A stretch of DNA of 64,000 bases from the NCBI GenBank assembly GCA_934561395.1, contig CAKTGF010000007.1, positions 12,812 to 76,811 of the forward strand, in the 5' to 3' direction. Source of the stretch: an uncultured Eubacterium sp. Lineage in GTDB: Bacteria > Bacillota > Clostridia > Oscillospirales > Acutalibacteraceae. Each line of letters opens with the position of its first letter. Position 1 is the first letter of the stretch. The position numbers were made by a program, and so were the translations under genes. Below the pieces are notes generated by a model, which was not told the origin of the DNA, made no database searches, and worked only from the letters and a program-made list of their open reading frames with translations. Below, piece after piece: positions 8,330 through 17,800 of the stretch.

Positions 8330-10528
8330 GTGAGAAAAACCAAAATCATTAATGACGCTTGGGAATTTTCAAAGGATAATTCCGCCTGGGAAAAGGTAAA
8401 CCTGCCCCACACCTGGAACGGCGTTGACGGCCAGGACGGCGGCAACGATTATTACAGGGGAAAGTGCTACTACAAAAAGCAAATTGACGCTGAGGATATG
8501 CCGGGAGAAAAGTTGTTTGTAAAGTTTTACGGCGTTAATTCCTCTGCCGAGGTATTCTTTAACGGCACAAAATGCGCTGCCCATGACGGCGGATATTCCG
8601 CATTTGAGGCGGAGCTTAATGCCAAGAAGGGCGAGCTTGTCGTTGCGGTTGATAACTCTGCTAACGACAGCGTATATCCCCAGCAGGCAGACTTTACATT
8701 TTACGGCGGCATTTACAGAAATGTTGAATTAATTTCCCTTGGCAAGGTGCATTTTGTTGACGAATTTCACATTACGCCGGTTGTTAAAGGGGAATGTGCC
8801 GAAATTGAGCTTGAGGCATTTACTAATGACGATGCGGATATTGAATACGAAATTATAAATGACGGCGAGATAATATACCGCTCCTCAAATTCAAAAACGG
8901 TTATTGAAAACCCACATTTATGGAACGGAAGAATTGACCCACATTTATACACCGCAAACGCTTATGCAAGCGTTAACGGTCAGGTGGTTGACAAGGTTTC
9001 AGCCCGTTTCGGTATTCGTTCATTTGAATTTGACCCTGACAAGGGCTTTATCTTAAACGGCAAGGAATATCCGTTAAGGGGTGTTTCCCGGCATCAGGAC
9101 AGACCGCAAATCGGCAACGCACTGCTGCCCGAGCACCATAAAGAGGATATGGACCTTATCTGTGAAATGGGTGCAACAACAATCAGGCTTGCACACTATC
9201 AGCACGACCAATATTTTTATGATTTGTGCGATGAGCGAGGCATGGTGGTTTGGGCAGAAATCCCATATATTTCAAGGCACATGCCCAAGGGTTTTGACAA
9301 TACAAGAAGCCAGCTTACAGAGCTTATCAATCAGTGCTACAATCACCCATCAATTGTTACCTGGGGCCTTTCAAACGAAATTACCATGGCAGGCGCAAGC
9401 GACAAGGGGCTCATTGATAACCACAAAATGCTTAACGATTTGGCGCATAATTTGGATAAAACAAGGCCTACAACTCTTGCGGTTGTTACCATGTGCTCCC
9501 CTGATGAGGAGTATGTTCACATCAGCGATATTGTTTCATACAACCATTATTTCGGCTGGTACGGCGGCAATGTGGCAATGTACGGCCCTTGGTTTGACAG
9601 CTTTCACAAAAAATACCCAAACAAGGCAATCGGCATAAGCGAATACGGCTGCGAGGCCTTGAATTGGCACACCTCCACCCCCGAGCAGGGCGATTATACG
9701 GAGGAATACCAGGCATATTACCATGAGGAGCTCATAAAGCAGATTATTGACAGACCGTATCTTTGGGCAACCCATGTTTGGAATATGTTTGACTTTGCCG
9801 CAGACGCAAGAAGCGAGGGCGGCGAGAACGGAATGAACCACAAGGGCTTGGTTACCTTTGACAGAAAGTATAAAAAAGACAGCTTTTATGCCTACAAGTG
9901 CTGGCTTTCAGATGAACCCACCCTGCATATTTGCTCAAAAAGATATGTTGACAGGGTTGAGGATGTTACCAAGGTAACCGTTTATTCAAACCAAGATGAG
10001 GTTGAGCTTTTTGCCAACGGCGAAAGCGTGGGCAAGCAAAAAAAGGGTAAATATCCGTTCTTCTACTTTGAGGTTAAAAACTCGGGCGAAACTCAGCTTA
10101 AGGCTGTTGCAGGGAATCTTGAGGATACTGCTAAAATCAATAAGGTTGACAAGCCCAACCCCGATTATGTAATGCAGGAGGAGGGCGCCGTTATCAATTG
10201 GTTTGAAATTGATACCCCAACAGGCTATCTTTCAATTAACGATACCTTTGGCGATATTATGGCAACCTTCAGGGGCAAGCTGGTGCTTTTGAGCATGATA
10301 CCCATGCTGAAAAAAGCCCTTTCCGGCGGCGACGATAAGTCCGACGATAAAAAGAAAAAGGGCTCGGGTATGTCCGTTGCAGGCTTTAAAATCAGCAAAA
10401 CCATGGTTGAAATGGCAAAGGGCTTTTCACTAAAGCGTGCCTTATCAATGCTTGGCGGCAAGTTCACTAAGGAGCAAATGCTGGCAATCAACAAAAAGCT
10501 GAACAAAATCAAAAAGAAAAGTAAGTAA
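8330..10528 (+). CDS. GH2 family glycosidase (beta-galactosidase or beta-glucuronidase type)
   Basis: A 732-residue cytoplasmic glycosidase without a signal peptide. Jelly-roll domain to about residue 165, immunoglobulin-like domain to about 235, then a TIM barrel with acid/base Glu350 (GLSNEIT) and nucleophile Glu438 (GISEYGCEA). The WNMFDFAADARSEGG block and MNHKG are shared by GH2 beta-galactosidases, and N-H-K also matches the N-x-K feature of beta-glucuronidases, so the substrate is open. The last 90 residues are unusual: acidic/basic GGDDKSDDKKKKGSG, then a Lys-rich helical tail unlike normal GH2 ends. Start is GTG directly abutting the symporter stop. Confidence 0.9.
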   Translation: MRKTKIINDAWEFSKDNSAWEKVNLPHTWNGVDGQDGGNDYYRGKCYYKKQIDAEDMPGEKLFVKFYGVNSSAEVFFNGTKCAAHDGGYSAFEAELNAKKGELVVAVDNSANDSVYPQQADFTFYGGIYRNVELISLGKVHFVDEFHITPVVKGECAEIELEAFTNDDADIEYEIINDGEIIYRSSNSKTVIENPHLWNGRIDPHLYTANAYASVNGQVVDKVSARFGIRSFEFDPDKGFILNGKEYPLRGVSRHQDRPQIGNALLPEHHKEDMDLICEMGATTIRLAHYQHDQYFYDLCDERGMVVWAEIPYISRHMPKGFDNTRSQLTELINQCYNHPSIVTWGLSNEITMAGASDKGLIDNHKMLNDLAHNLDKTRPTTLAVVTMCSPDEEYVHISDIVSYNHYFGWYGGNVAMYGPWFDSFHKKYPNKAIGISEYGCEALNWHTSTPEQGDYTEEYQAYYHEELIKQIIDRPYLWATHVWNMFDFAADARSEGGENGMNHKGLVTFDRKYKKDSFYAYKCWLSDEPTLHICSKRYVDRVEDVTKVTVYSNQDEVELFANGESVGKQKKGKYPFFYFEVKNSGETQLKAVAGNLEDTAKINKVDKPNPDYVMQEEGAVINWFEIDTPTGYLSINDTFGDIMATFRGKLVLLSMIPMLKKALSGGDDKSDDKKKKGSGMSVAGFKISKTMVEMAKGFSLKRALSMLGGKFTKEQMLAINKKLNKIKKKSK

Positions 10529-10533
10529 ATAAT

Positions 10534-10570
10534 AAAAACGGCAAGTATCATTTGATACTTGCCGTTTTTT
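10534..10570. terminator. Bidirectional terminator, GH2 gene and tRNA-Pro
   Basis: A long stem AAAAACGGCAAGTATC / GATACTTGCCGTTTTT with a short loop and T-runs on both sides. It ends the GH2 unit on the plus strand and the tRNA gene on the minus strand. Confidence 0.85.
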
Positions 10571-10645
10571 GGTCGGAGTGACAAGACTTGAACTTGCGAC
10601 CCCTAGACCCCCAGTCTAGTGCGCTACCAGCTGCGCTACACCCCG
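10570..10645 (-). tRNA. tRNA-Pro (anticodon GGG)
   Basis: On the minus strand the acceptor arm CGGGGTG pairs with CACTCCG (one G-U). The D arm carries GCGC/GCGC, and the anticodon stem CTAGA/TCTAG encloses the loop CTGGGGG with anticodon GGG. The T arm reads AAGTTCAAGTCTT. Discriminator A is followed by an encoded CCA. It is a single tRNA gene with its own terminator at 10534-10570. Confidence 0.95.
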
Positions 10646-10749
10646 ATATACGCTTTGAGCAAATACTAATATAACATTAATTGGCGGCTAAGTCAATATG
10701 TGATTTTAAATTGATTAAATAAACTATGCATTATAAACAATTTATTTGA

Positions 10750-10778
10750 TTGATATGCCGCTGTTTTCGTGCTATAAT
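10750..10778 (+). promoter_or_regulatory. Promoter of PI-PLC-like gene cluster
   Basis: TTGATA, 17 bp, TATAAT, ending 44 bp before the ATG at 10822. No other hairpin or operator is obvious between the tRNA gene and this promoter. Confidence 0.7.
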
Positions 10779-10821
10779 GTTACTATTACCGGGCAAATTT
10801 TACAAAAGCAGGGTGATTGCT

Positions 10822-11721
10822 ATGATTTACACCGAATGGATGAGGTATATTAAGGATGATGTTAAGCTTACGAGCCTTGTTATCCCCGGTGCGCACAATG
10901 CAGGCAGCTACGGCATGAACAAAACTGCCGAATGCCAGAGTGACAATCTTTTGGTGCAGTTTGAGCACGGTATAAGGCAATTTTGCCTGCGGCTTGACAC
11001 CAAGCGAAACGGCGATATTGTGCTTGCCCACGGAATAAGCAAGGGGGATTTGTTTGAAAACGCCTTAAAGGATATTCAAAAAATTATAGCAAATTATCCT
11101 ACAGAGTTTTTACTTTTGGATATTCGTGAATACTATCCCCAAAAATTCGGCCCGATTACCCTTAAATACAGGGCAGACAAAGATAGGGTTAACGAGCTTT
11201 TGAAAAAACACCTTAACCCCGAGAAAAACGCCTATTACACTTTTGATAAAATAAATGAAGTAACTGTTGGGGACATAAGAAACGCCGGCAAAAAATTTAT
11301 TCTCATTAATGATGAGGAAAATTACAAATTCAGCAAAAGCTGCCAACAGATTTTACCTTGGGAAAAGGCGGTAAACGGCGCAAGAGCCGAAAAATTTGCA
11401 AAAGAAACCCTGCGCTTTTTTGACGATTACAAAACCGATGGCCTTTACTGGTTCCAAACCCAGCAAACACCCAACCCGGGCACGGAAATCGGCTTAAAAA
11501 GCCCAAAGACTCTTGATGATGAGCTGATAAAGTATTTTGGCGCTATTATTGACGGCATTGCCGCAACCCCACGGTATTTGCAGCAGGCAAACATAATTGC
11601 AGGGGATTTTATGACCCGAAATTATAATAAATCAAGGGCAATTTTAAGGCTTAATTTGCTGAAAAACAATGTTAAGCCGGAGATGGAAGCGGAATATGAC
11701 AGATTATTAAAAGAGAATTGA
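10822..11721 (+). CDS. Phosphatidylinositol-specific phospholipase C-like protein
   Basis: A 299-residue PLC X-domain protein. Block one contains SLVIPGAHNAGSYGM with the first catalytic His; block two has FCLRLDTKRNGDIVLAHGI with the second His. TEFLLLDIREYY follows, as in bacterial PI-PLCs, which cleave the phosphodiester of PI or glycosyl-PI lipids. There is no recognisable signal peptide, so it may act inside the cell, unlike secreted listerial or Bacillus PI-PLC. The ATG at 10822 has AGGGTG upstream; an upstream TTG coincides with the -35 box and cannot be used. It is followed 9 bp later by the MBL-fold gene. Confidence 0.8.
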   Translation: MIYTEWMRYIKDDVKLTSLVIPGAHNAGSYGMNKTAECQSDNLLVQFEHGIRQFCLRLDTKRNGDIVLAHGISKGDLFENALKDIQKIIANYPTEFLLLDIREYYPQKFGPITLKYRADKDRVNELLKKHLNPEKNAYYTFDKINEVTVGDIRNAGKKFILINDEENYKFSKSCQQILPWEKAVNGARAEKFAKETLRFFDDYKTDGLYWFQTQQTPNPGTEIGLKSPKTLDDELIKYFGAIIDGIAATPRYLQQANIIAGDFMTRNYNKSRAILRLNLLKNNVKPEMEAEYDRLLKEN

Positions 11722-11730
11722 GGGCTGAAA

Positions 11731-12417
11731 ATGGAGCTTTTTGTGCTTGGAAAGTACGGGCCGTACACAAAGGGGCAGGGCTGCACCAGCGGATACCTTG
11801 TTAAAAACCAAAACGATTATTTGGTGCTTGATTTAGGCAGCGGAACCCTTGCAAGGCTTTGCGAAAAAGTTGACATTACAAAAATCAAGGATATTTTTAT
11901 TTCACATTTGCATTATGACCACACGGCGGATTTGCTGGTTTTAAGGTATTTGCTTGAGGATTTATCCCACACCGTTAACATTTATACACACCGTGAAAGC
12001 ACCCCTTGGTACAATATTTTATTTAACCACCCCAATTTTAACATTGTGAATATTGATGAAAATTCAAAAATGAAAATCGGCTCTATGGAGCTTAGCTTTT
12101 TACCCATGGAGCACAGTGTAACGGATTATGCCGTAATTATTAAGGGCGACAAGACCCTGTGCTACACCGGGGACACTGTTTTTAACCAAAACATAATAAA
12201 ATGCTTTGATTTAAGCGATTGGGTGCTTGCAGATTGCAGCAAGCCAAGGGGTTTCGGCGGCCCTCACATGACTGTTGACAGCGCCAACCGCCTTGGGGAG
12301 AAATATCCGCAAAAAACCATAATCGCCACCCATCAATCCTATGATTACAACCCCAAAAATGATTTGAAATTTGATAATATTATCAGTGCAGAAGAAAACA
12401 CAACATATAAAATTTAA
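11731..12417 (+). CDS. MBL-fold metallohydrolase, RNase Z-like
   Basis: A 228-residue metallo-beta-lactamase fold hydrolase. SHLHYDH provides the H-x-H-x-D-H metal motif, followed by MEHS (third His region), CYTGDTVF (bridging Asp) and ATHQSYD (last His). The sequence resembles the RNase Z/phosphodiesterase branch rather than lactamases. The substrate cannot be predicted; clustering with a PI-PLC-like and a PfkB-like enzyme suggests a phosphodiester or sugar-phosphate compound. The gene is translationally close to both neighbours (9 bp before, 10 bp after). Confidence 0.8.
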   Translation: MELFVLGKYGPYTKGQGCTSGYLVKNQNDYLVLDLGSGTLARLCEKVDITKIKDIFISHLHYDHTADLLVLRYLLEDLSHTVNIYTHRESTPWYNILFNHPNFNIVNIDENSKMKIGSMELSFLPMEHSVTDYAVIIKGDKTLCYTGDTVFNQNIIKCFDLSDWVLADCSKPRGFGGPHMTVDSANRLGEKYPQKTIIATHQSYDYNPKNDLKFDNIISAEENTTYKI

Positions 12418-12427
12418 GGAGCATGGA

Positions 12428-13321
12428 ATGAAGCAATACGACAGCCTTATTATCGGGCAGATAACAAAGGATTATAATATTGACCACACAGGCAGTGTTA
12501 ACGAAATCTGCGGCGGAGCGGTGCTTTTTTCCTCTGCGTCGGCACACGCCTTGGGGCACAATGTGGGCGCTGTTACAAAGCTTGCCCCAAAGGATATTAA
12601 ACGGCTTGACAGTTTTACCCTTGACAGCGAGGATGTTTATTATACTCTTTGTGGTCAATCAACCACCATGAAAAACGAATATTTTACCCCTGACAAGGAA
12701 AAACGCAGGTGCACCTGCCTTTCCTGCGCAGAGAGCTTCGGTATAAGCGACATTCCCGGGGTTGAGGCTAAAATATACCACCTTGCAGGCCTTTTATACG
12801 GCGAGTTTCCTGACGAAATGATTGTTGAATGTTCAAAAAGAGGTGCTGTTGCTCTGGATGTTCAGGCGTGCCTGCGCCACAGAAACAGTGAAAACGGCTC
12901 AATGTTTTTTGAGGATTGGGCAAACAAAAGGGAAATGATACCTTACATAACCTACCTGAAAACCGACGCCGCCGAGGCAGAAATATTAACCGGTACCGGC
13001 GACAGGGCGGAGGCCGCAAGGCAGCTGCACGCCATGGGTGCAAGAGAGGTCTTAATAACCCACAACACCGAGGTTTTGGTTTATGACGGCAATAAAATTT
13101 ATACCTGCCCCATAAAATCAAGAAATTTAAGCGGCAGAACCGGCAGGGGCGACACCACCTTTGCCGCATATATCAACGAAAGGCTTTATAACAGTGTTGA
13201 GAAATCACTTTTATGGGCAACTGCAACGGTTTCGCTGAAAATGGAAACCCCCGGCCCCATTAAAGCCGACAGAGATGATATTAAACTTTATATTGACAAA
13301 TTTTATAAGGATTATAAGTAA
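12428..13321 (+). CDS. PfkB-family carbohydrate/nucleoside kinase
   Basis: A 297-residue ribokinase-family protein. The N-terminal strand SLIIGQITKDYN and the CGGAVLFSS glycine motif form the substrate lid region, and YLKTDAAEAEILTG is typical of the family centre. The C-terminal anion-hole motif is present in altered form as GRTGRGDTTFAAY, where the usual motif is GAGD-T/S-F; the catalytic Asp is kept. AAGGAG sits 7 bases before the ATG at 12428. It is the last gene of the three-gene unit starting at 10822. The substrate is unknown; inositol or a nucleoside are possibilities only. Confidence 0.78.
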   Translation: MKQYDSLIIGQITKDYNIDHTGSVNEICGGAVLFSSASAHALGHNVGAVTKLAPKDIKRLDSFTLDSEDVYYTLCGQSTTMKNEYFTPDKEKRRCTCLSCAESFGISDIPGVEAKIYHLAGLLYGEFPDEMIVECSKRGAVALDVQACLRHRNSENGSMFFEDWANKREMIPYITYLKTDAAEAEILTGTGDRAEAARQLHAMGAREVLITHNTEVLVYDGNKIYTCPIKSRNLSGRTGRGDTTFAAYINERLYNSVEKSLLWATATVSLKMETPGPIKADRDDIKLYIDKFYKDYK

Positions 13322-13335
13322 GCACTTCCTGTGCG

Positions 13336-13364
13336 TTGTGATACTTGTAACTTTATGTTATACT
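13336..13364 (+). promoter_or_regulatory. Promoter of the symporter / ATP-grasp unit
   Basis: TTGTGA, 17 bp, TATACT with TG one base upstream (extended -10), 28 bp before the symporter ATG. Confidence 0.6.
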
Positions 13365-13392
13365 ATAAAAAACGGAGAGGGATTAATTTAAT

Positions 13393-14754
13393 ATGAAAAG
13401 AGAAAAGCTCGGAAGCAGATTGGGCTTTATACTCCTTAGCGCAGGCTGTGCAATCGGAATAGGAAATGTTTGGAAATTCCCATACATGGTGGGGCAATAC
13501 GGCGGCGGAGCCTTTGTGCTTATATACCTGTTTTTTCTTGTGATTTTGGGTATTCCTGTTATGACTATGGAATTTTCAATGGGTCGTGCAAGCCAAAAAA
13601 GCCCTGCAAGGCTGTATCAGCAGCTGGAGCCTAAGGGCAGCAAATGGCATTTTCACAGCTATTTTGCAATAGCGGGCAACTATTTGCTTATGATGTTTTA
13701 CACCACCGTTGCCGGCTGGATGATTAACTATTTTGTGTCAACAGCCTCGGGCAAATTTAAGGGTGCAACACCCCAAGAGGTAGAGGGCTTGTTCTCCCAA
13801 ATGCTGGGCGATCCTGTCAGCTCGGTTATTTATATGGCAATTGTGGTTGTTTTTGGCTTTTTTGTATGCTCGTTCAGCCTGCAAAAGGGGCTTGAACGCA
13901 TTACAAAGGTAATGATGCTTATGCTTTTAGGCATTATGGTGGTGCTTGCAATTAACAGCATTTTCACCGACGGCGGCCAGGCAGGACTTAAGTTTTACCT
14001 TTTGCCCGATTTTAACAGAATGAAGGAAATAGGCGTTGGCAATGTTATTGTGGGCGCTATGAACCAGGCGTTCTTCACATTAAGCCTGGGTATCGGCGCA
14101 ATGGCTATTTTCGGCAGCTATATTAATAAGGAAAGGTCGCTTTTGGGCGAATCCGTTAATGTCGCCGTGCTTGACACTCTTGTTGCATTTTGCTCGGGTT
14201 TAATTATTTTCCCCGCCTGCTTTTCTTACAATGTTGAGGTTACAAGCGGCCCCAGCCTTATTTTTATTACATTACCTAATATATTTAACAATATGCCTCT
14301 GGGCAGGCTTTGGGGATCATTGTTCTTTGTATTTATGAGCTTTGCGGCGCTTTCAACAGTGCTTGCAGTGTTTGAAAACATAATATCCTGCACCATGGAC
14401 CTTTTCGGCTTCAGCCGCAAAAAGGCAAGCCTTATTAACTGCCTGTTAATGCTTGTGCTTTCGCTGCCATGTGCTTTGGGCTACAATGTATTGTCGGCCT
14501 TTGCACCGTTAGGGGATGGTACAACCGTGCTCGATTTAGAGGACTTTATTGTAAGTAACATTTTACTTCCCGGCGGCTCGTTGATATTTGTTTTGTTCTG
14601 CGTCAGCCGTTACGGTTGGGGCTGGGATAACTTTGTTAACGAGGCAAACACCGGAAAGGGTCTGAAAATCAAAAAATGGATGCGCCCGTATATGACCTAT
14701 GTTTTGCCGATAATTGTTGCAATTATTCTTATTTTAGGCCTTGTGAAAAAATAA
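13393..14754 (+). CDS. Sodium:neurotransmitter symporter-family (NSS) amino-acid transporter
   Basis: A 453-residue membrane protein with 11 predicted helices, as in the bacterial NSS branch. The N-terminus contains LGFILLSAGCAIGIGN and VWKFPYMVGQYGGGAF, which is TM1 with the unwound GIGNVWKFP Na+/substrate site of LeuT-like carriers. It would import an amino acid with Na+. It has its own promoter and is followed 22 bp later by the tandem ATP-grasp gene, suggesting the transported amino acid may be that protein's substrate (inference). Confidence 0.9.
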   Translation: MKREKLGSRLGFILLSAGCAIGIGNVWKFPYMVGQYGGGAFVLIYLFFLVILGIPVMTMEFSMGRASQKSPARLYQQLEPKGSKWHFHSYFAIAGNYLLMMFYTTVAGWMINYFVSTASGKFKGATPQEVEGLFSQMLGDPVSSVIYMAIVVVFGFFVCSFSLQKGLERITKVMMLMLLGIMVVLAINSIFTDGGQAGLKFYLLPDFNRMKEIGVGNVIVGAMNQAFFTLSLGIGAMAIFGSYINKERSLLGESVNVAVLDTLVAFCSGLIIFPACFSYNVEVTSGPSLIFITLPNIFNNMPLGRLWGSLFFVFMSFAALSTVLAVFENIISCTMDLFGFSRKKASLINCLLMLVLSLPCALGYNVLSAFAPLGDGTTVLDLEDFIVSNILLPGGSLIFVLFCVSRYGWGWDNFVNEANTGKGLKIKKWMRPYMTYVLPIIVAIILILGLVKK

Positions 14755-14776
14755 AAACAGTAAAGGAGCTACTGAT

Positions 14777-17671
14777 ATGTCAAATAACAAAAACACCAAA
14801 AACTCCCTTGCGGCTAAAATAGGCCGTTGTCTGCCAAAGAGCATGAGAAAAAAGCTTGTAACTTTTTACAAAATGCACTTTGACGAAAATTACAAAAAAA
14901 GAGAACGCAGGATTCAACTTGTTATGCAGGATTCCGGCTGGGACCGTGACTATGCATACAAGCAAATGCAAAAATCTAAGAAAGAACTTGGTATAAGCTT
15001 TAAGGAATATCAGATTAACAAATACTGCAACTATACCATGCACGAGCAAATGCGCATGCACAAAATGCTTGTAAGCAAAAAGAAAGCATCACATGAGCTT
15101 AGGGAACGCCGAATTCAAACAATAATTACCGAAACAGGCTGGAGCAGAGAAAAGACCCTGGACGAATTAAGGGCTGCCAAGGAAAAGGGCATTTCCAACT
15201 ACAATTATGTTGACCTGCGCCTTTACAAGCTGCCGCCGGAGCAGCATGTGCAAATATTTAACGACCATCAAAACCAGGTTGAACGGGAAAAGCAGCGTCA
15301 AATTAACGAATATTACTGCAAAATAATGGACGTAACCGGCTGGTCAAAGGAAAAAACAATTTCCGTTGTGTCAGAGGCAAGGGAAAGAACAGGCTGTGCA
15401 GTAAAGGAATTTTTTATTTACCACTTTTATGAGTTCACACCTGAGCAACAGGCTGAAATTTTCCTTTCCTGCGACTCTAAGGCGCTGATGAAAAAATTTG
15501 ATGTTGACCGTGAGCTTTTCGGCATTTTATGCAACAAGGCACTGACTAACCAACATTTTTCAAAATGTGTTAAGCGCCCCTGGTGCGTTAATATTTACAC
15601 CTCCCGTGAAAAATTTATTGAGCTGTTTAAGGACAGCGGCAAGATTATCTACAAGCCCATAAGGGGTCACAAGGGCTTTGGGGTTGAATCAATTGCCGTT
15701 AATCAAGATAATATTGACGAGGTGTATGACAAGGTTTCCTTATGGCCCGAGGGCGTTGTTGAGGAATTTGTTAAACAGCACCCTGATATGAACAAACTGA
15801 CCGACAGCTCGGTTAACACAATAAGAGTCGTTACTCTTTCATCAAACGATATGCCCGTAACAAGCGACGGCAAAATGTTTGACATTGCCTATACCTCTTT
15901 GAGAATAGGCGGCGGAAAATCAATTGTTGACAATTTCCACAGCGGCGGTATGGTAGCCGTTATTGACAAGGAAACAGGCTGCATTTGCACCGATGCTACC
16001 GACCAATACGGCAATGTGTTCACAGAGCACCCTGTTACCAAAACCAAAATCAGGGGCTTTAAGGTGCCCTATTATGAAGAAGTGCTCCGCCTTATTACAG
16101 AAACCTGCACCGAGGAAAAGCTTGAGGGATACCTTGGCTGGGATATGGCGATTTCCGTTAACGGCCCCGAACTTATTGAGGTAAACAATATGCCCGGCAT
16201 AGTTTTGCTTTCTACTCCTTATGCCGCCGAGGGCAAAAGCTCCAGGCAGGTTATGCAAAAATATACCGAGAATATTGAGCCTATAAAGAACCGCAAAAAG
16301 AAAAAGCGTGATAAATACATTACCAAAACCGTTAAGGCCACCGGCTGGAGCAGAAAGGACGCCAAGGCTAAAATGGAAAAGGCAAGGAACGAATTCGGCA
16401 TATCCTTTAAGGATTACGCAAACCACGAATTTTACACTGTTCCCGAAGAAAAGCAAAAGGAGGCTTACGATGAGATTTTAGCTCAAAAAGCCAAAAACAA
16501 GGAAAGAAAACAAAATTGCATAAACCAGGTTGCAAGCATTACCGGCTGGCCTTATGAGCAGGCGGAGCAAAAGGTTAATACTATCAAAAAGCAAACCTTT
16601 GCCACATATAACGATATTCTCAGGGGCAAGCTTTATAATTATGACGACAGTGAATTGCTTGCAGCTTATGAAAAATATAAAGAGAGGCTTGAGGCCCACA
16701 AGGCAAAGCGTGAACGCTATATGAAGCAGGTTATGGAGGCCTGCGGCTGGAGCCGTGAACTTACAAGCGAGAAAATGAACAAGGCTTGGGACGAGGTCGG
16801 TGCCTCTGCCGAAATGTTTGCCGTTTATAAATTCTGGGAGGTTCCCGAGGAGGAATGGCATACATATTTTACCAAGGGCGATGTTAACGCCTTGCGTGCA
16901 AAGTATAACAAAAATCAAGATATTATCGACCTGTTTTTGAACAAAGACCGTTTTTGCGCCAAGTTTGACAAATATATGGGCAGACCCTGGTGCACAAGCG
17001 AAAATTTAACCTACGATGTTTTTTGTGAAAAATTCGGCAGCATAGGCAAGGTTATTTACAAGCCAACCACAAGGTCGGGCGGCAAGGGCGTTCAGGTTTT
17101 CGATTTTGACCAAAGCAATATTAAGGAAACCTATGAGCAAATCAAGGCTTTGCCTGACGGCTTAATTGAGGGCTTCTTCAAGCAGCATCCCGATATGCAA
17201 AAATTCTCTTTAAAATCGGTTAACACCCTGCGTGTGGGCACAATTGTAAGCTATGATAATATTCCCGGCACCGTTAACGGCAAGGTAAACATTGTTTATG
17301 CAGGCTTAAGAATGGGCACCGGCGATAAATATGTTGACAATCTCCACTCCGGCGGCATAATGACCGATATTGACATTGACACAGGGGTTATCGTTACCGA
17401 CGGTGTTGATTTCAACAACAATGTTTACACCAAGCACCCGGATACCGGCGAGCCTATAAAGGGCTTTAAAATCCCGTATTTTGAGGAGCTTAAGCAAATG
17501 CTTATGGAGGCAGGCGACGGAATAGAGGGCTATTACGGCTGGGATGTGGCTATCGGCGAAAACGGCCCTGTAATTATCGAGGTTAACACCAATGCAGGCC
17601 CAACTGCCCTCCAGGCGCCCTATGTTCCCGATAAAATCGGCATGCGCCATAGGATTGAAAAGTATTTGTAA
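14777..17671 (+). CDS. Tandem ATP-grasp protein with six 67-residue repeats
   Basis: A 964-residue protein built as an internal duplication. Three repeats with invariant Gly-Trp pairs (Trp55, Trp122, Trp189, exactly 67 apart) precede an ATP-grasp domain (about 240-485). Three more (Trp524, Trp591, Trp658, again 67 apart) precede a second (about 705-950). The halves are 469 residues out of register: GKIIYKP Lys293 / GKVIYKP Lys762, VNTIR Asn347 / VNTLR Asn816, HSGG 388 / 857. Both end in a metal-binding IEVN. The domains resemble sugar-transfer-associated ATP-grasp enzymes (ATPgrasp_ST), which form amide or ester bonds through acyl-phosphates. Each repeat reads roughly ERRIQ-x-V-TGWSRE...GISFKEY...EEQ, is helical and very basic, and is not a domain I recognise. 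AAGGAG precedes the ATG. No signal peptide. Confidence 0.8.
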   Translation: MSNNKNTKNSLAAKIGRCLPKSMRKKLVTFYKMHFDENYKKRERRIQLVMQDSGWDRDYAYKQMQKSKKELGISFKEYQINKYCNYTMHEQMRMHKMLVSKKKASHELRERRIQTIITETGWSREKTLDELRAAKEKGISNYNYVDLRLYKLPPEQHVQIFNDHQNQVEREKQRQINEYYCKIMDVTGWSKEKTISVVSEARERTGCAVKEFFIYHFYEFTPEQQAEIFLSCDSKALMKKFDVDRELFGILCNKALTNQHFSKCVKRPWCVNIYTSREKFIELFKDSGKIIYKPIRGHKGFGVESIAVNQDNIDEVYDKVSLWPEGVVEEFVKQHPDMNKLTDSSVNTIRVVTLSSNDMPVTSDGKMFDIAYTSLRIGGGKSIVDNFHSGGMVAVIDKETGCICTDATDQYGNVFTEHPVTKTKIRGFKVPYYEEVLRLITETCTEEKLEGYLGWDMAISVNGPELIEVNNMPGIVLLSTPYAAEGKSSRQVMQKYTENIEPIKNRKKKKRDKYITKTVKATGWSRKDAKAKMEKARNEFGISFKDYANHEFYTVPEEKQKEAYDEILAQKAKNKERKQNCINQVASITGWPYEQAEQKVNTIKKQTFATYNDILRGKLYNYDDSELLAAYEKYKERLEAHKAKRERYMKQVMEACGWSRELTSEKMNKAWDEVGASAEMFAVYKFWEVPEEEWHTYFTKGDVNALRAKYNKNQDIIDLFLNKDRFCAKFDKYMGRPWCTSENLTYDVFCEKFGSIGKVIYKPTTRSGGKGVQVFDFDQSNIKETYEQIKALPDGLIEGFFKQHPDMQKFSLKSVNTLRVGTIVSYDNIPGTVNGKVNIVYAGLRMGTGDKYVDNLHSGGIMTDIDIDTGVIVTDGVDFNNNVYTKHPDTGEPIKGFKIPYFEELKQMLMEAGDGIEGYYGWDVAIGENGPVIIEVNTNAGPTALQAPYVPDKIGMRHRIEKYL

Positions 17672-17800
17672 GCGCAGCCGCTTAGTGTGTCTTATGTTAT
17701 TTACAATTTAATAAAAACACATATTTTCTTTTCATACGCTTTCTCTCTTAGAGGTTCGTTGGTTTTTATCGCAAAAATTTAGAAATTATGTTTTTTTGGG

